A stretch of 64,000 nt of DNA from Sphingomonas sp. C3-2 (GCF_033025475.1 NZ_CP130322.1:1930001-1994000); one strand, 5' to 3'. Positions 33,585 through 43,929 are shown, counted from the stretch's first letter. Numbers and translations are program-made. Notes: generated by a model from the letters alone, not told the origin.

Positions 33585-36197
33585 ATGACGAAATCCACCA
33601 GCGCCTCTTCCGCCCCGACGCCGATGATGGCGCAATATCTGTCCCTCAAGGCCGAGGCCGGGGACAATCTGCTCTTCTATCGCATGGGCGATTTTTTCGA
33701 GCTGTTCTTCGACGATGCAAAGATCGCCGCCGCCGCGCTCGACATCGCGCTTACTGCACGCGGCGAGCATGACGGCAAGCCCGTGCCGATGTGCGGCGTC
33801 CCCGCGCATTCGGCCGATGCCTATCTTGCGCGCCTTATCAAGGCGGGGCACCGCGTCGCGATCGCCGAACAGGTCGAAAGCCCGGCTGAAGCCAAGGCGC
33901 GCGGTTCCAAATCATTGGTCGCCCGCGCGGTCGTCCGCGTCGTCACGGCGGGGACGCTCACCGAGGAAACCCTGCTCGACGCGCGCGCCGCCAACTGGCT
34001 TGTCGCCATCGGCCAGGCGGGGGGACAGCTTGGCTTGGCGGCCGCCGATATCTCAACCGGCCGGTTCGAGGTTGCCGCGATCGACCCGCATAATCTGGGG
34101 GCGGAGCTTGCACGGCTCAACCCGGCCGAACTCGTCGCCTGCGAAAGCTGCGATCATCAGCCCGAATCCGCGCTCCTGCGCCCCCGCGCTGATTTTGACA
34201 GCGCGCGCGGTGAAGCGCGGCTCAGGGATCTGTTCGGCGTTGCGACGCTTGATGGGTTCGGCAGCTTCGACCGCGCTGAACTGGCGGCCGCCGGCGGGCT
34301 CGTCGCCTATCTAGATCATGCCGGCAAGGGGCGCTTGCCGTTCCTCCAGCCGCCCGTTCGCCGCCATGCCGGCGGCCATATGATGATCGACGCCGCCACG
34401 CGCGAAAGCCTTGAACTGACGCAGGCGAGCGGCGGTGGCCGCGCGGGCAGCCTGCTCGACAATGTCGATCGCACCGTCACGGGCGCGGGCGCGCGGCTGC
34501 TCGCCGCCGATATCGGCGCGCCGCTCGCCGATCGTGGTGCGATCGAGACGCGGCTCGATCTGGTCGGCTTTTTCTTCGACGATTCCGGCCAGCGCGAGGA
34601 TCTGCGCAGCGCGCTGAAGGCGCTGCCCGATATCGGCCGCGCGCTCGGGCGGCTGGTTGCCGGGCGCGGTGGCCCGCGCGATCTCGGGCAATTGCGCGAT
34701 GGCCTCAACGAGGCGCGTCTGCTGCGCGAAAAACTGGCGCGCATCCCCTCGCCGCCGTTGCTGCTCGAACGCCTGCTGCCGCTGCTCGACGGGCATGGCG
34801 AGCTGGTCGACCATCTCGCCCGCGCACTGGTCGCGAGCCCGCCGATCGATGCTGCGCAGGGCGGCTATATTGCAGAAGGCTATGACGCCGCGCTCGATGA
34901 GCTGCGCAATGTCGGCGGCGACGGGCGCCGCGCCATCGCCGCGCTCGAAGCGCGCTACCGCGAATCCACCGGCATTGGCGCGCTCAAGATCCGCCATAAC
35001 GGCGTGCTCGGCTATCATGTCGAGGTGCCGGCACGCGCTGCCGATACGCTGATGGCCGCGGATTCGGGCTTCACCCACCGCCAGACGCTGGCGGGCGTCG
35101 TTCGCTTCAATGCCCCCGAACTGCACGAACAGGCGCTGCGCGTCACGCAGGCGGGCGCACATGCGCTGGCGGCCGAGGCCGCGCATCTTGAGGAACTGAC
35201 CGCGCTTGCGCTCGGTCGGCGCGATGCGATTGCGACGACGGCCGATGCGCTTGCCCGGCTCGACGTGTCCGCCGGCCTCGCCCAGCGCGCGGCTGAGGGC
35301 GGCTGGGCACGCCCCGTGCTGGTCGACGATCCCTGTTTCGAGGTCGAGGGCGGCCGCCATCCGGTCGTCGAAAGCGCGGTCGAACGCGCGGGCGAGCGTT
35401 TCGTCGCGAATGATTGCAGCCTCTCCGAAAGCCGGCGCCTGTGGCTTGTCACCGGTCCCAATATGGGCGGTAAATCGACCTTCCTGCGCCAGAACGCGCT
35501 GATCGCGGTGCTTGCACAGGCAGGCGCCTATGTTCCGGCACGCGCGACGCGCATGGGGCTCGTTGATCGGCTGTTCAGCCGCGTCGGCGCGTCGGACAAT
35601 CTCGCGCGCGGCCGGTCGACCTTCATGGTCGAGATGGTCGAAACTGCCGCCATTCTCGCCCAGGCCACCGAACGCAGCTTCGTCATTCTCGACGAGGTCG
35701 GGCGCGGCACCTCCACCTATGACGGGCTCGCCATCGCCTGGGCGGTGGTCGAGGCGGTGCACGAGGTGAACCGCAGCCGCTGTCTCTTTGCCACCCATTA
35801 TCATGAGTTGACCCGGCTGGCCGAACGGCTCGACGCGCTCAGCCTGCACCATGTCCGCGCCCGCGAATGGAAGGGCGATCTCGTCCTCCTCCATGAAGTG
35901 GCGGACGGCGCCGCCGATCGCAGCTACGGCCTTGCGGTCGGCAAGCTTGCCGGGCTGCCCCCGGCGGTGCTCGCCCGCGCGGATGAAGTGCTGAAAAAGC
36001 TGGAGGCCGGCAAGGCGCAGACGGGTGGCCTTGCCGCAGGGCTCGACGATCTTCCGCTCTTCGCAGTACTCGCCGCCCCGGTCGAGGAACGCGATCCGCT
36101 GCGCGACGCGATCGAGGCGCTCGATGCCGATGCGCTCAGCCCGCGCGACGCGCTCGATGCCATCTACCGGCTGAAAATGCTCGTCGAGCACGGCTAA
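33585..36197 (+). CDS. mutS: DNA mismatch repair protein MutS
   Basis: An 870-residue mismatch-recognition ATPase. The N-terminal domain carries FYRMGDFFELFFDDA, including the Phe-x-Glu that wedges into mismatches. The C-terminal ATPase has Walker A TGPNMGGKST, FMVEMVETAAIL, Walker B ILDEVGRGTSTYDGLAIAWA and the FATHYHELT motif. Length is normal. The start MTKSTSAS is chosen by comparison with family N termini, with only a weak site upstream; an in-frame ATG at 33531 is less likely. It is divergent from maeB and 49 bp upstream of glnD on the same strand. Confidence 0.96.
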   Translation: MTKSTSASSAPTPMMAQYLSLKAEAGDNLLFYRMGDFFELFFDDAKIAAAALDIALTARGEHDGKPVPMCGVPAHSADAYLARLIKAGHRVAIAEQVESPAEAKARGSKSLVARAVVRVVTAGTLTEETLLDARAANWLVAIGQAGGQLGLAAADISTGRFEVAAIDPHNLGAELARLNPAELVACESCDHQPESALLRPRADFDSARGEARLRDLFGVATLDGFGSFDRAELAAAGGLVAYLDHAGKGRLPFLQPPVRRHAGGHMMIDAATRESLELTQASGGGRAGSLLDNVDRTVTGAGARLLAADIGAPLADRGAIETRLDLVGFFFDDSGQREDLRSALKALPDIGRALGRLVAGRGGPRDLGQLRDGLNEARLLREKLARIPSPPLLLERLLPLLDGHGELVDHLARALVASPPIDAAQGGYIAEGYDAALDELRNVGGDGRRAIAALEARYRESTGIGALKIRHNGVLGYHVEVPARAADTLMAADSGFTHRQTLAGVVRFNAPELHEQALRVTQAGAHALAAEAAHLEELTALALGRRDAIATTADALARLDVSAGLAQRAAEGGWARPVLVDDPCFEVEGGRHPVVESAVERAGERFVANDCSLSESRRLWLVTGPNMGGKSTFLRQNALIAVLAQAGAYVPARATRMGLVDRLFSRVGASDNLARGRSTFMVEMVETAAILAQATERSFVILDEVGRGTSTYDGLAIAWAVVEAVHEVNRSRCLFATHYHELTRLAERLDALSLHHVRAREWKGDLVLLHEVADGAADRSYGLAVGKLAGLPPAVLARADEVLKKLEAGKAQTGGLAAGLDDLPLFAVLAAPVEERDPLRDAIEALDADALSPRDALDAIYRLKMLVEHG

Positions 36198-36246
36198 GGG
36201 TAGTGAGGTGATTACATTGGACCTTTCTCTATTCTAGACTGGGTCC

Positions 36247-39003
36247 ATGTCCATTCGCTTCGAGAACATCCCGCAACGGCGCGCCATCATCGATCGGCGC
36301 ATCCTCTCTGATGCGCTGGCCGAACTGCCCGATGCCGCCGACACGGGAAAATTGCGGCAAAGCGCGGTGGTCTTGCTGCGCGGGGCGATGGAAAAGGGGC
36401 GCGCCGAAATCGCGCGCCGGCTGGTCGAAAGTCCGTCACGCGGCAGCGAGATCGCCTCTGCCCAGGCTTTTCTGACCGATCAGATCCTGCGGCTCGTCCA
36501 TGATTTTACGGTCAAGCGGCTATATCCGATCAACAATCCCACCGCTGCCGAACGGCTCACGCTGATCGCGGTGGGCGGCTATGGGCGCGGCGAAATGGCG
36601 CCCTTTTCGGATGTCGATATCGGCTTCCTCACCCCGTGGAAACAGACCGGCTGGACCGAACAGGTCATCGAATCGATGCTCTACACCTTCTGGGATCTCG
36701 GCCTGAAGGTCGGCCATTCCAGCCGCTCGCTCGATGAAATGGTCCGCATGGCGCAGTCGGACATCACGATCTGCACCGCGCTCCTCGAGGCGCGCTATAT
36801 CTGGGGCGATCAGGCGCTGTATGACGAGGCGTCGGTCCGTTTCTCGCAGGAGGTGATGGCCGGAAAGGGCCGGGCCTTCGTCTCTGAAAAGCTGGTCGAG
36901 CGCGATCAGCGCCACAAGCGCATGGGCGACAGCCGCTATGTCGTCGAACCCAATGTGAAGGAAGGCAAGGGCGGGCTCCGCGATCTCCACACGCTGTTCT
37001 GGATCGGCAAGTTCGTCCATCAGGTCAGCACCGTTGCCGAACTGGTCGACAAGGGGCTGCTCACCCGCAAGGAACTGCGCCAGTTCCAGAAGGCGGAGAA
37101 TTTCCTCTGGTCGGTGCGCTGCCATCTGCACAGCCTCGCGGGTCGCGCCGAAGAGCGTCTGACCTTCGATTTTCAGCCCGAAATCGCCCGGCGCATGCGC
37201 TACGCCGATCGTCCCGGCAAATCGGCGGTCGAACGCTTCATGCAACATTATTTCCTGATCGCGAAGCAGGTCGGGGATCTGACCGGGCTGTTCCTCGCGC
37301 ATCTCGACGACACGATGGGCGCGCGCGGCCGCCGGTTCGCGCTGCCCACGCTCCGCCGCCGTCCGCGTAAGCTCAATGGCTTCACGCTCGATCGTGGCCG
37401 GCTCGCGCTGCCGTCGGAAGATTTCTTCGAAGAAGATCCGGTCCGCCTCATCGAGATGTTCGCGCTGGCCGACAAGCACGAGATCGAGATTCACCCGCTC
37501 GCGATGCGCGCGGCGCGGCGCGATGCGCGTCTGATCGATGCGTCGGTGCGCAACGATCCGCGCGCCAATGCGCTTTTCCTTGACGTGCTCACCTCGCCGC
37601 GCAGCCCGGAGGCGGTGTTGCGCTGGATGAACGAGGCCACTGTCTTTGGCCGTTTCGTTCCCGATTTCGGCCGCGTCGTCGCGCAGATGCAGTTCGACAT
37701 GTACCACCATTATACGGTCGATGAGCATTCGATCCGCGCGATCGGCCTGCTGTCCGATATCGAAAAGGGCATATTGTACGACGATCACCCGCTCAGCTCG
37801 GTGATCGTCAACCAGCTCGTTTCGCGCCGCGTGCTCTATGTCGCGGTGCTGCTCCACGATATTGCCAAGGGGCGGGGCGGCGATCACAGCGTGCTGGGGG
37901 CGGAAGTCGCCAAGCGGCTTTGCCCGCGTTTCGGGCTGACGCCCGCTGAAACCGAGACGGTGGCCTGGCTCGTCCGCCATCACTTGTTGATGGCCGCTAC
38001 CTCGTTCAAGCGCGACCTCGCCGATTTCAAAACGATCCTCGATTTTGTCGAAACGGTGCAGAGCGTCGAGCGCCTTCGTCTGCTGCTCGTCCTCACCGTC
38101 GTCGATATCCGCGCGGTCGGCCCCGGTGTCTGGAACGGCTGGAAACGCCAGCTTCTCTCCGATCTCTTCGATTCCGCCGAGGAAGTGCTCCGTCTCGGGC
38201 ACAAGCAAAAGGGGCGCGCCGAACGGATCGCCGCCAAGCAGGCGGTGCTTCAGGAAATGCTCGGCTGGGATGACGGCGAACTGGCCATGCTCAAGAAGAA
38301 GCTGGGCGATGCCTATTGGATTGCCGAGCCGGTCGACGTGCTTGAGCGCAACGCGCGCCAGATCGCGGCCGCCAAGGACAAGCCTTTGTCGATCGAGGCG
38401 CAGGTCTATCCCGAACGCGGTGCGACGCTCGTCACCGTCTATGCGTCCGACCATCCGGGGTTGTTCTACCGCGTCGCGGGCGCGATCCACCTTGCCGGCG
38501 GCAGCATCATCGATGCGCGGATCCACACGACGCGCGATGGCATGGCGCTCGATAATTTCCTGGTTCAGGATCCCTTCGGCTTCCCGCTCGACGAGCCTGA
38601 TCGCCTCGCCCGGCTCGAACGTGCGATCGAGGATTCGCTCGCCAACCGGCACAAACTGACGCAAAAGCTCGCGCAGCGCCCGCTCAGCCGGCCGCGCGCC
38701 GATGCGTTCGATATCGTTCCCTCGGTGTTGCTCGATAACAAGGCGTCGAACCGCTACACCGTGATCGAGATCAGCGCGCGCGATCGCCCTGCGCTGCTCC
38801 ACGACATCGCCTATGCGATGTTCCAGGCAAAGCTCACCATCCACTCGGCGCATATCGCCACTTACGGCGAACGCGCGGTCGACACCTTCTACATCACCGA
38901 TCTGATCGGCGATAAGCTCGATGGCGCCACCCGGCTCAAAAGCGTCGAACGCCGCCTGCTCGCGGCTGCAGCAGGTGAGGAGATCGACAGCCAGGCCGCC
39001 TGA
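36247..39003 (+). CDS. glnD: Bifunctional PII uridylyltransferase/uridylyl-removing enzyme
   Basis: A 918-residue nitrogen sensor that adds or removes UMP on PII proteins according to glutamine. The nucleotidyltransferase motif is GGYGRGEMAPFSDVDIGFL (about residues 99-117). The HD hydrolase domain contains LLHDIAKGRGGDHS (about residue 537). Two ACT domains occupy the C terminus (TLVTVYASDHPGLFYRVAG and ISARDRPALLHDIAYAM). All three modules are intact and of normal length. It follows mutS closely and is convergent with the antiporter gene, whose stop is 6 bp away with no terminator between. Confidence 0.96.
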   Translation: MSIRFENIPQRRAIIDRRILSDALAELPDAADTGKLRQSAVVLLRGAMEKGRAEIARRLVESPSRGSEIASAQAFLTDQILRLVHDFTVKRLYPINNPTAAERLTLIAVGGYGRGEMAPFSDVDIGFLTPWKQTGWTEQVIESMLYTFWDLGLKVGHSSRSLDEMVRMAQSDITICTALLEARYIWGDQALYDEASVRFSQEVMAGKGRAFVSEKLVERDQRHKRMGDSRYVVEPNVKEGKGGLRDLHTLFWIGKFVHQVSTVAELVDKGLLTRKELRQFQKAENFLWSVRCHLHSLAGRAEERLTFDFQPEIARRMRYADRPGKSAVERFMQHYFLIAKQVGDLTGLFLAHLDDTMGARGRRFALPTLRRRPRKLNGFTLDRGRLALPSEDFFEEDPVRLIEMFALADKHEIEIHPLAMRAARRDARLIDASVRNDPRANALFLDVLTSPRSPEAVLRWMNEATVFGRFVPDFGRVVAQMQFDMYHHYTVDEHSIRAIGLLSDIEKGILYDDHPLSSVIVNQLVSRRVLYVAVLLHDIAKGRGGDHSVLGAEVAKRLCPRFGLTPAETETVAWLVRHHLLMAATSFKRDLADFKTILDFVETVQSVERLRLLLVLTVVDIRAVGPGVWNGWKRQLLSDLFDSAEEVLRLGHKQKGRAERIAAKQAVLQEMLGWDDGELAMLKKKLGDAYWIAEPVDVLERNARQIAAAKDKPLSIEAQVYPERGATLVTVYASDHPGLFYRVAGAIHLAGGSIIDARIHTTRDGMALDNFLVQDPFGFPLDEPDRLARLERAIEDSLANRHKLTQKLAQRPLSRPRADAFDIVPSVLLDNKASNRYTVIEISARDRPALLHDIAYAMFQAKLTIHSAHIATYGERAVDTFYITDLIGDKLDGATRLKSVERRLLAAAAGEEIDSQAA

Positions 39004-39009
39004 GCGGGG

Positions 39010-40881
39010 TCAGCCGCCCGACGGGGCCAGAACTTCGCTGCCGCTGTCCTGCGCCTTGTCCTGCAAGTCTTCGCTCCGGTTGCGGCTGGCCGTGTCGGGG
39101 GGAACGAAGCTGATCGCGGTGTCCCCGGCCTCCACCAGCGGCCGCGCGGTCGTCGAAAAGAACAGAATGCGCTTGTCGGGCTTCATTATGGCGACCGGCA
39201 TCGCGCCTTCAGGCAGCATCGCGCGGTAGTCCGAATAACGGAATTTCTCGGTTATCCGGGTGCGGCTGAACGCCCAGTCGTCCGCAACCAGGGTTTGCAG
39301 CTCGTCCATCGTGGCGCCGGTTTCCAGCAATACGCGTCCACGCATGGCCGAACTGCCGCTCGTTCTGTCGGCATGGGTCTGGCTGACGCGTTCGGGGCCC
39401 ATCTCCTGTCCGATATCGGCGCAGATCAGCGCGTTATAGGCATCGTTGTCGCTGGCCGCGATCACGTGCTGGAACTCGCCGAATTCCAGATGATCCTGCG
39501 CATCTTCGGCCAGGATATCGCCCTGCCAGGTCTCCAGCCCTTCCTTGCGCGCGGTGCGCAAGGCGAATTTGGAGGGATCGGCAATCGTCACCGCAAGGCC
39601 GAGCGATTTGAGCATCGCGCCGAATTTTGCCGTCCAGCCATTGGCGCCGACGATCAGGACCGCGCTGCGCTCGGCATTTTCGATCCCCAGTCGCCGCGCG
39701 AGCCATCGCGCCGAAAAGCCGTGCGCGAAGATCGTCGCGACAACGACGCCAAAGCTCAGCGGGATCAGCCCCTCGGCATCCTGCACCCCGTAATCAGTGA
39801 GGCGCAGCGCAAACAGGCCGGTGATCGCCACGGCAACGATCCCGCGCGGCGCGATCCACGCCACGAAGATGCGCTCGCGCCACGGCATCGCCGAAAAGAG
39901 CAGGCTGGTCAGCACGGTGAGCGGGCGGACGACGAACAGCAGGAGGAAAAGGAAGATCACGAAGCGCGCCTGAAACTGGCTCATCGTCGCCCAGTCGAGC
40001 GTGGCCGACATCAGGATGAACACACCGGACACAAGGATGACGGTCAGGTCTTCCTTGAACCGTCGCAACGCGTGCGAAGCGGCCATCGGCTGGTTCGCGA
40101 TCACCACGCCCATGATCGTCACCGTCACCAGCCCGGTTTCATGCTGGATCAGATCGGCGATCACGAAACCGGCGATCACGGTCACCAGAAGCGTCGGCGT
40201 CTTCAGATATTCGGGAACATATCCGCGCGGGAAGAGCCAGCCGATCGCAAACCCCAGCCCCGCGCCCAGCAGCCCCGCGACGAAGGTCGACGCCAGAACG
40301 TCAAACCCGATCGCGGCGATATCCACCCGCCCCGCGCCGCCATGCGTGACATAGGCATAGATGAAGACCGCGAGCAGCGCGCCAATGGGATCGTTGACGA
40401 TTGCCTCCCATTTCAGCGCATCCTTCACGCGGGGGCTGATGTTGAGTGGGCGCAGCAAGGGTTGGACGACGGTGGGGCCTGTCACGACCAGAATGCCGCC
40501 GAACAGGGCGGCCACCTCAAAGGAAAGGCCTGCGCCATAATAGGCGGCGGCGGTGCCCAGCGCCCAGCCGAGCGGGGCACCGATCAGCACCAGCCGCAGA
40601 ACCGGGCCACCCGCATGGCGCAAATCCCTGAAATTGAGGCTCAACCCGCCTTCGAACAGGATCACCGCGACGGCCAGTTTGACCATCGGTTCCATCAGTG
40701 CGCCGAAATCGGCCTTGGGGTCGATCAGGCCGAGCACCGGTCCGGCGAGTACGCCGGTGATCAGCATCAGGGCGATCGCGGGGCGTCCGGTGCGCCAGGC
40801 GATCCATTGCGCACCGATGCCAAGCAGGCCGATCAGCGCGATCTTCACCATCAGGGAGTCAAGCAACATGCGCGCGACCAT
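39010..40881 (-). CDS. Cation/proton antiporter with TrkA-N-like domain
   Basis: A membrane protein of about 623 residues of the cation:proton antiporter superfamily (CPA). About twelve membrane helices span residues 10-400. They carry the motif VNDPIGALLAVF, whose Asn-Asp pair is the ion-binding site in electrogenic members, and VVTGPTVVQPLL earlier. The C-terminal cytosolic part has a TrkA-N-like nucleotide-binding fold (AVLIVGANGWTAKFGAMLKS, FQHVIAASDNDAYNALICAD) and a further ~100-residue tail, suggesting gating by a nucleotide. It exports Na+ or K+ in exchange for protons; which ion is unclear. The ATG start at 40881 is uncertain, 40869 being possible. Confidence 0.88.
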   Translation of the reverse strand: MVARMLLDSLMVKIALIGLLGIGAQWIAWRTGRPAIALMLITGVLAGPVLGLIDPKADFGALMEPMVKLAVAVILFEGGLSLNFRDLRHAGGPVLRLVLIGAPLGWALGTAAAYYGAGLSFEVAALFGGILVVTGPTVVQPLLRPLNISPRVKDALKWEAIVNDPIGALLAVFIYAYVTHGGAGRVDIAAIGFDVLASTFVAGLLGAGLGFAIGWLFPRGYVPEYLKTPTLLVTVIAGFVIADLIQHETGLVTVTIMGVVIANQPMAASHALRRFKEDLTVILVSGVFILMSATLDWATMSQFQARFVIFLFLLLFVVRPLTVLTSLLFSAMPWRERIFVAWIAPRGIVAVAITGLFALRLTDYGVQDAEGLIPLSFGVVVATIFAHGFSARWLARRLGIENAERSAVLIVGANGWTAKFGAMLKSLGLAVTIADPSKFALRTARKEGLETWQGDILAEDAQDHLEFGEFQHVIAASDNDAYNALICADIGQEMGPERVSQTHADRTSGSSAMRGRVLLETGATMDELQTLVADDWAFSRTRITEKFRYSDYRAMLPEGAMPVAIMKPDKRILFFSTTARPLVEAGDTAISFVPPDTASRNRSEDLQDKAQDSGSEVLAPSGG

Positions 40882-40902
40882 GCCAATGCGGTGGACAGGG
40901 TT

Positions 40903-40944
40903 CAAATAAAAGCGGCCCGTCGCATCGGTGGACGCGACGGGCCG
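40903..40944 (-). terminator. Terminator after the 41-43.7 kb TonB receptor gene
   Basis: An 11-bp perfect stem (CGGCCCGTCGC / GCGACGGGCCG, 40913-40923 and 40934-40944) is followed on the minus strand by CTTTTATTTG. It separates the receptor from the antiporter gene. Confidence 0.85.
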
Positions 40945-40970
40945 GATGTGTCAGCCATCCGGCTGAAGCA

Positions 40971-43691
40971 TCAGAATTTGCCGCGCAGCGTTACGCCATA
41001 AGTGCGCGGTTCTGCGAGGAAGGCGGAAAATATCTGGGTTCCGCCGGGGAATTGCGCCGCCGGGAAATTGGGGTTTGCCCCCACATTCTGCGCCTGTTGG
41101 AAGGGCGAGTTGAACGCAACCTGCGTATAGCCCTTGTTGAACAGGTTTTGCGCCCAGATTTCCACCGCCCAGCGCTCATCCTCGCCGCGAATGCCTGCTC
41201 GGGCGTTGACGATGGCAAAGCCATCCTGCGCCTTTTGCGGGAACAGGTCGGAACCGGTGTTATAGTCGCTGGTCAGGCGGGTATCGACATAGAAGAGCCC
41301 GCTCAGCCCCGAATTGCCGATCGGCGGTGTCCAGGTAACCGAACCCGTGGTCACATATTCGGGCGCGTTGGACATGAAATTGCCCGGCAGCATCCGAAGG
41401 GCGGGATCGAGCGGCACGCCGGTGTCGCGGCCCACCAGATCGTTGCGATATTTGGTCCGCGCCCAGGTGAAGCCTGCGTTGAAGCGCAGATAGGGCGACG
41501 GGGAGAGCGAGGATTCGACCTCGATCCCCTGCGCGCGCACGCCGTAATGCACGTCGCCCGGATCGCACGCGCCGGTTGCGCCGGAAAGATCCTCGTCCGA
41601 TCCGCTGCCGCCGACAAGGTTCGAGCAGCCGTTGATGTTCTGGACAAGGAAGACCGTGCCGTTGAACGTATTCAGCTGAAAGTTCGAGAATTCCTGCCGA
41701 AAGGCGGAGATGTTGAAGATGAAGTTCTTGAACGCCAGCTTCGCGCCGATTTCATAGGCATCCACCTTTTCAGGGTCGAACCGCAAATTGGTGACGTTGA
41801 AGCCCGATTGGGGCGCCGCGAACGGAAAGATGGTCGACGTGGTCAGCGCCGAACGATCGAGGTTGAAGCCGCCCGCCTTATAGCCCTTGGAAAAGCTGGC
41901 ATAGACCATGACATCGTTGTTGGGTTTCCACGAAACCACGCCCGTTCCGGTGAACTGATCGTCCTTGATCTTGTCGCGCAGGCTGAGCGCATTCAGTTCG
42001 GCGCTGCTATTGCCCTGACACGAAAGTCCGATCAGCCCGCCGGCAATCGCGGTGACGGTACCGCCGGCGGCGAGCAGGGGAAGCAGATTCTGCTTCTGGA
42101 CCGGGCACAACACATTGTCATTGTTGAACTCGGCCCGGAACTTCTTGATCTCCTTGGTCCAGCGCACGCCCAGCGTCAGGTCGATCGTGTCGGTGACGTG
42201 AAAGATATTGTGCGTGAAGAAGGCATAGTTGGTGCTCTTCTGCCGGTAGATGGCGTCGTCATCGCCCACCGAGCGGATGGCGTCGAGCCGGTCGAACCCG
42301 GCAAGGAGGGCAGGCCCTGCGGTGGGAATGCTTCCGACGAAACCACGCCCCGCTGCGCTCAGGCATCCCGGATTGGCCGCATTGATCAGCACCGAGGGAA
42401 GTCCGGCCGCAGCCACAAGGCGGCAGGCCGCGAACCGGCCATAATCGCGCCCGAACTTCAGATTGTCGGTCAGCTTCATCTTTTCATCGGCGAAATAGCC
42501 GCCGACAAGCCAGTCGAGCCGGTCGTCGAACAGCGAACCCTGCAGACGCAATTCCTGGCTGAAGGTGCGGAATTCGCGCTGATAGGCCGAACTGCCGGGG
42601 TCGCGGTACAATATGTCGACCTGGCTATAGTCGGTGTCCGATCCCTGGTTCGAACGATAATCCCGGTAGGCGGTGATCGCGGTCAACTGGACGGCGTCGA
42701 AATCCCAGTTGAGTTCGCCCGAAATGCCCCAGTCTTCGGTCTTGCCGCGATAGCTCCGGCCTTCGGAGACATAGAGATCGCGGTCATAGGGATTGACCGT
42801 GAAAGCGGCGGGATTCTGCCCGGTGCCAATGAGCGCGCCGATGATGGGATTCTGGGCTGGATCGAGCAGCCCGCCGACCTGCGCGACTTCATTCTGGCGG
42901 ATATAGACCGCGCCGCAGCAGGATTCGTCACGCTTGGTATAGTCACCGATCAGCCGGATGCGGACGTCGCTCGAGGGTTCGAACAAGAGTTGGCCACGCA
43001 GGAAATAGCGATCGCGGTCGTTAAGGTCGCGGTCGTTCACAAGATCGCGGTAGAAACCGTCACGCTTGCTCCATACCCCGTCGATACGGGCTGCAATGGT
43101 TTCGGTGATCGGCCCAGTCACTGCACCGCTCAACCGCCAATAATCGTAATTGCCGTAAGTGATTTCGCCCGAGCCGCCGAATTCGAATTCGGGGCGCTTG
43201 CTGACAATGTTGAGCAGACCCGCCGATGCGTTGCGCCCGAACAGCGTGCCCTGCGGTCCGCGCAGCACCTCGACGCGTTCGATTTCACCGAGTTCGTTGA
43301 GGCCGACGCCGGTGCGCGAGCGATAGACCCCGTCGATGAAGACGGCGACCGAACTTTCAAGCCCGGGATTGTCTCCCACCGTGCCGATGCCGCGAATACG
43401 CGCCGAGCCATTGGCTTCGGAGCCGGTGGAGGAAACGAGGAGGGAGGGGGCCAGCTGGTTCAGCTGGCGGATATCGTTCGCCCCCGAATTCTGGAGCGTT
43501 TCGGAACTGACCGCCGAAATCGCGAGCGGTACGTCCTGCAATTGCTGGGCGCGCCCCTGGGCGGTGACGATGATTTCATTGGTGGCGGTGTTCGCGCCGG
43601 TCGGTTCTGGAGGCGGTGTTGTTTCCTGCGCCAGGGCAGGGGCGGAAAGGGCGAGACACGCGACGGACAACATCCACGAAGCTTTGGACAT
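40971..43691 (-). CDS. TonB-dependent outer-membrane receptor
   Basis: A 906-residue receptor with a signal peptide ending in APALAQ (residue 21). A TonB-box-like NEIIVTAQGR follows, then a plug with QDVPLAISAVSSE, SARIRGIGTVGDN, SSVAVFIDGVYRSR and IERVEVLRGPQGTLFGRNAS. The barrel ends in YGVTLRGKF. This is the IIVTAQ/RGPQGTLFGRNAS subclass that is very numerous in sphingomonads, often near catabolic genes. Here the flanking genes are housekeeping, so no substrate is suggested. The ATG has AGGAG seven bases upstream. Two palindromes lie in its 5' region. Confidence 0.93.
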   Translation of the reverse strand: MSKASWMLSVACLALSAPALAQETTPPPEPTGANTATNEIIVTAQGRAQQLQDVPLAISAVSSETLQNSGANDIRQLNQLAPSLLVSSTGSEANGSARIRGIGTVGDNPGLESSVAVFIDGVYRSRTGVGLNELGEIERVEVLRGPQGTLFGRNASAGLLNIVSKRPEFEFGGSGEITYGNYDYWRLSGAVTGPITETIAARIDGVWSKRDGFYRDLVNDRDLNDRDRYFLRGQLLFEPSSDVRIRLIGDYTKRDESCCGAVYIRQNEVAQVGGLLDPAQNPIIGALIGTGQNPAAFTVNPYDRDLYVSEGRSYRGKTEDWGISGELNWDFDAVQLTAITAYRDYRSNQGSDTDYSQVDILYRDPGSSAYQREFRTFSQELRLQGSLFDDRLDWLVGGYFADEKMKLTDNLKFGRDYGRFAACRLVAAAGLPSVLINAANPGCLSAAGRGFVGSIPTAGPALLAGFDRLDAIRSVGDDDAIYRQKSTNYAFFTHNIFHVTDTIDLTLGVRWTKEIKKFRAEFNNDNVLCPVQKQNLLPLLAAGGTVTAIAGGLIGLSCQGNSSAELNALSLRDKIKDDQFTGTGVVSWKPNNDVMVYASFSKGYKAGGFNLDRSALTTSTIFPFAAPQSGFNVTNLRFDPEKVDAYEIGAKLAFKNFIFNISAFRQEFSNFQLNTFNGTVFLVQNINGCSNLVGGSGSDEDLSGATGACDPGDVHYGVRAQGIEVESSLSPSPYLRFNAGFTWARTKYRNDLVGRDTGVPLDPALRMLPGNFMSNAPEYVTTGSVTWTPPIGNSGLSGLFYVDTRLTSDYNTGSDLFPQKAQDGFAIVNARAGIRGEDERWAVEIWAQNLFNKGYTQVAFNSPFQQAQNVGANPNFPAAQFPGGTQIFSAFLAEPRTYGVTLRGKF

Positions 43692-43845
43692 CTGGCTCTC
43701 CTCTCTGATCGACTGTTTTTCTGATTGTCCCCACAGCAGTTATTTTTGCCGATCCTACGCGCATCGATCGAAACGACCAGCGTCTCAAAGGAGAAAAGAG
43801 CCTGATTCTTGGGGGTTCGCGGCCTTTATGCCACAGTTTTTCAGA

Positions 43846-43913
43846 TGCAATTTGCAACTGACGTTACGGAATAAGTCCAACCGGACGACGGGTTAAGAGC
43901 TGCAAAATTTGCA
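43846..43913. promoter_or_regulatory. Pair of TGCAA-type palindromes, candidate operators
   Basis: TGCAATTTGCA (43846-43856) and TGCAAAATTTGCA (43901-43913) are both perfect palindromes built on the same half-site, with centres 56 bp apart. A degenerate copy TGCACGTTGCA follows at 43910-43920. They lie 155-230 bp upstream of the receptor start. Paired related operators suggest a regulator that loops or binds cooperatively. Confidence 0.5.
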
Positions 43914-43929
43914 CGTTGCACGGCGGGCA

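Noticed and set aside
34311-38853. Very long minus-strand frames opposite mutS and glnD
   Set aside because: mutS and glnD are complete on the plus strand; the antisense products have no recognisable domains.
41052-43724. 890-codon plus-strand frame opposite a TonB receptor
   Set aside because: It is antisense to a receptor with intact signal peptide, plug and barrel end.
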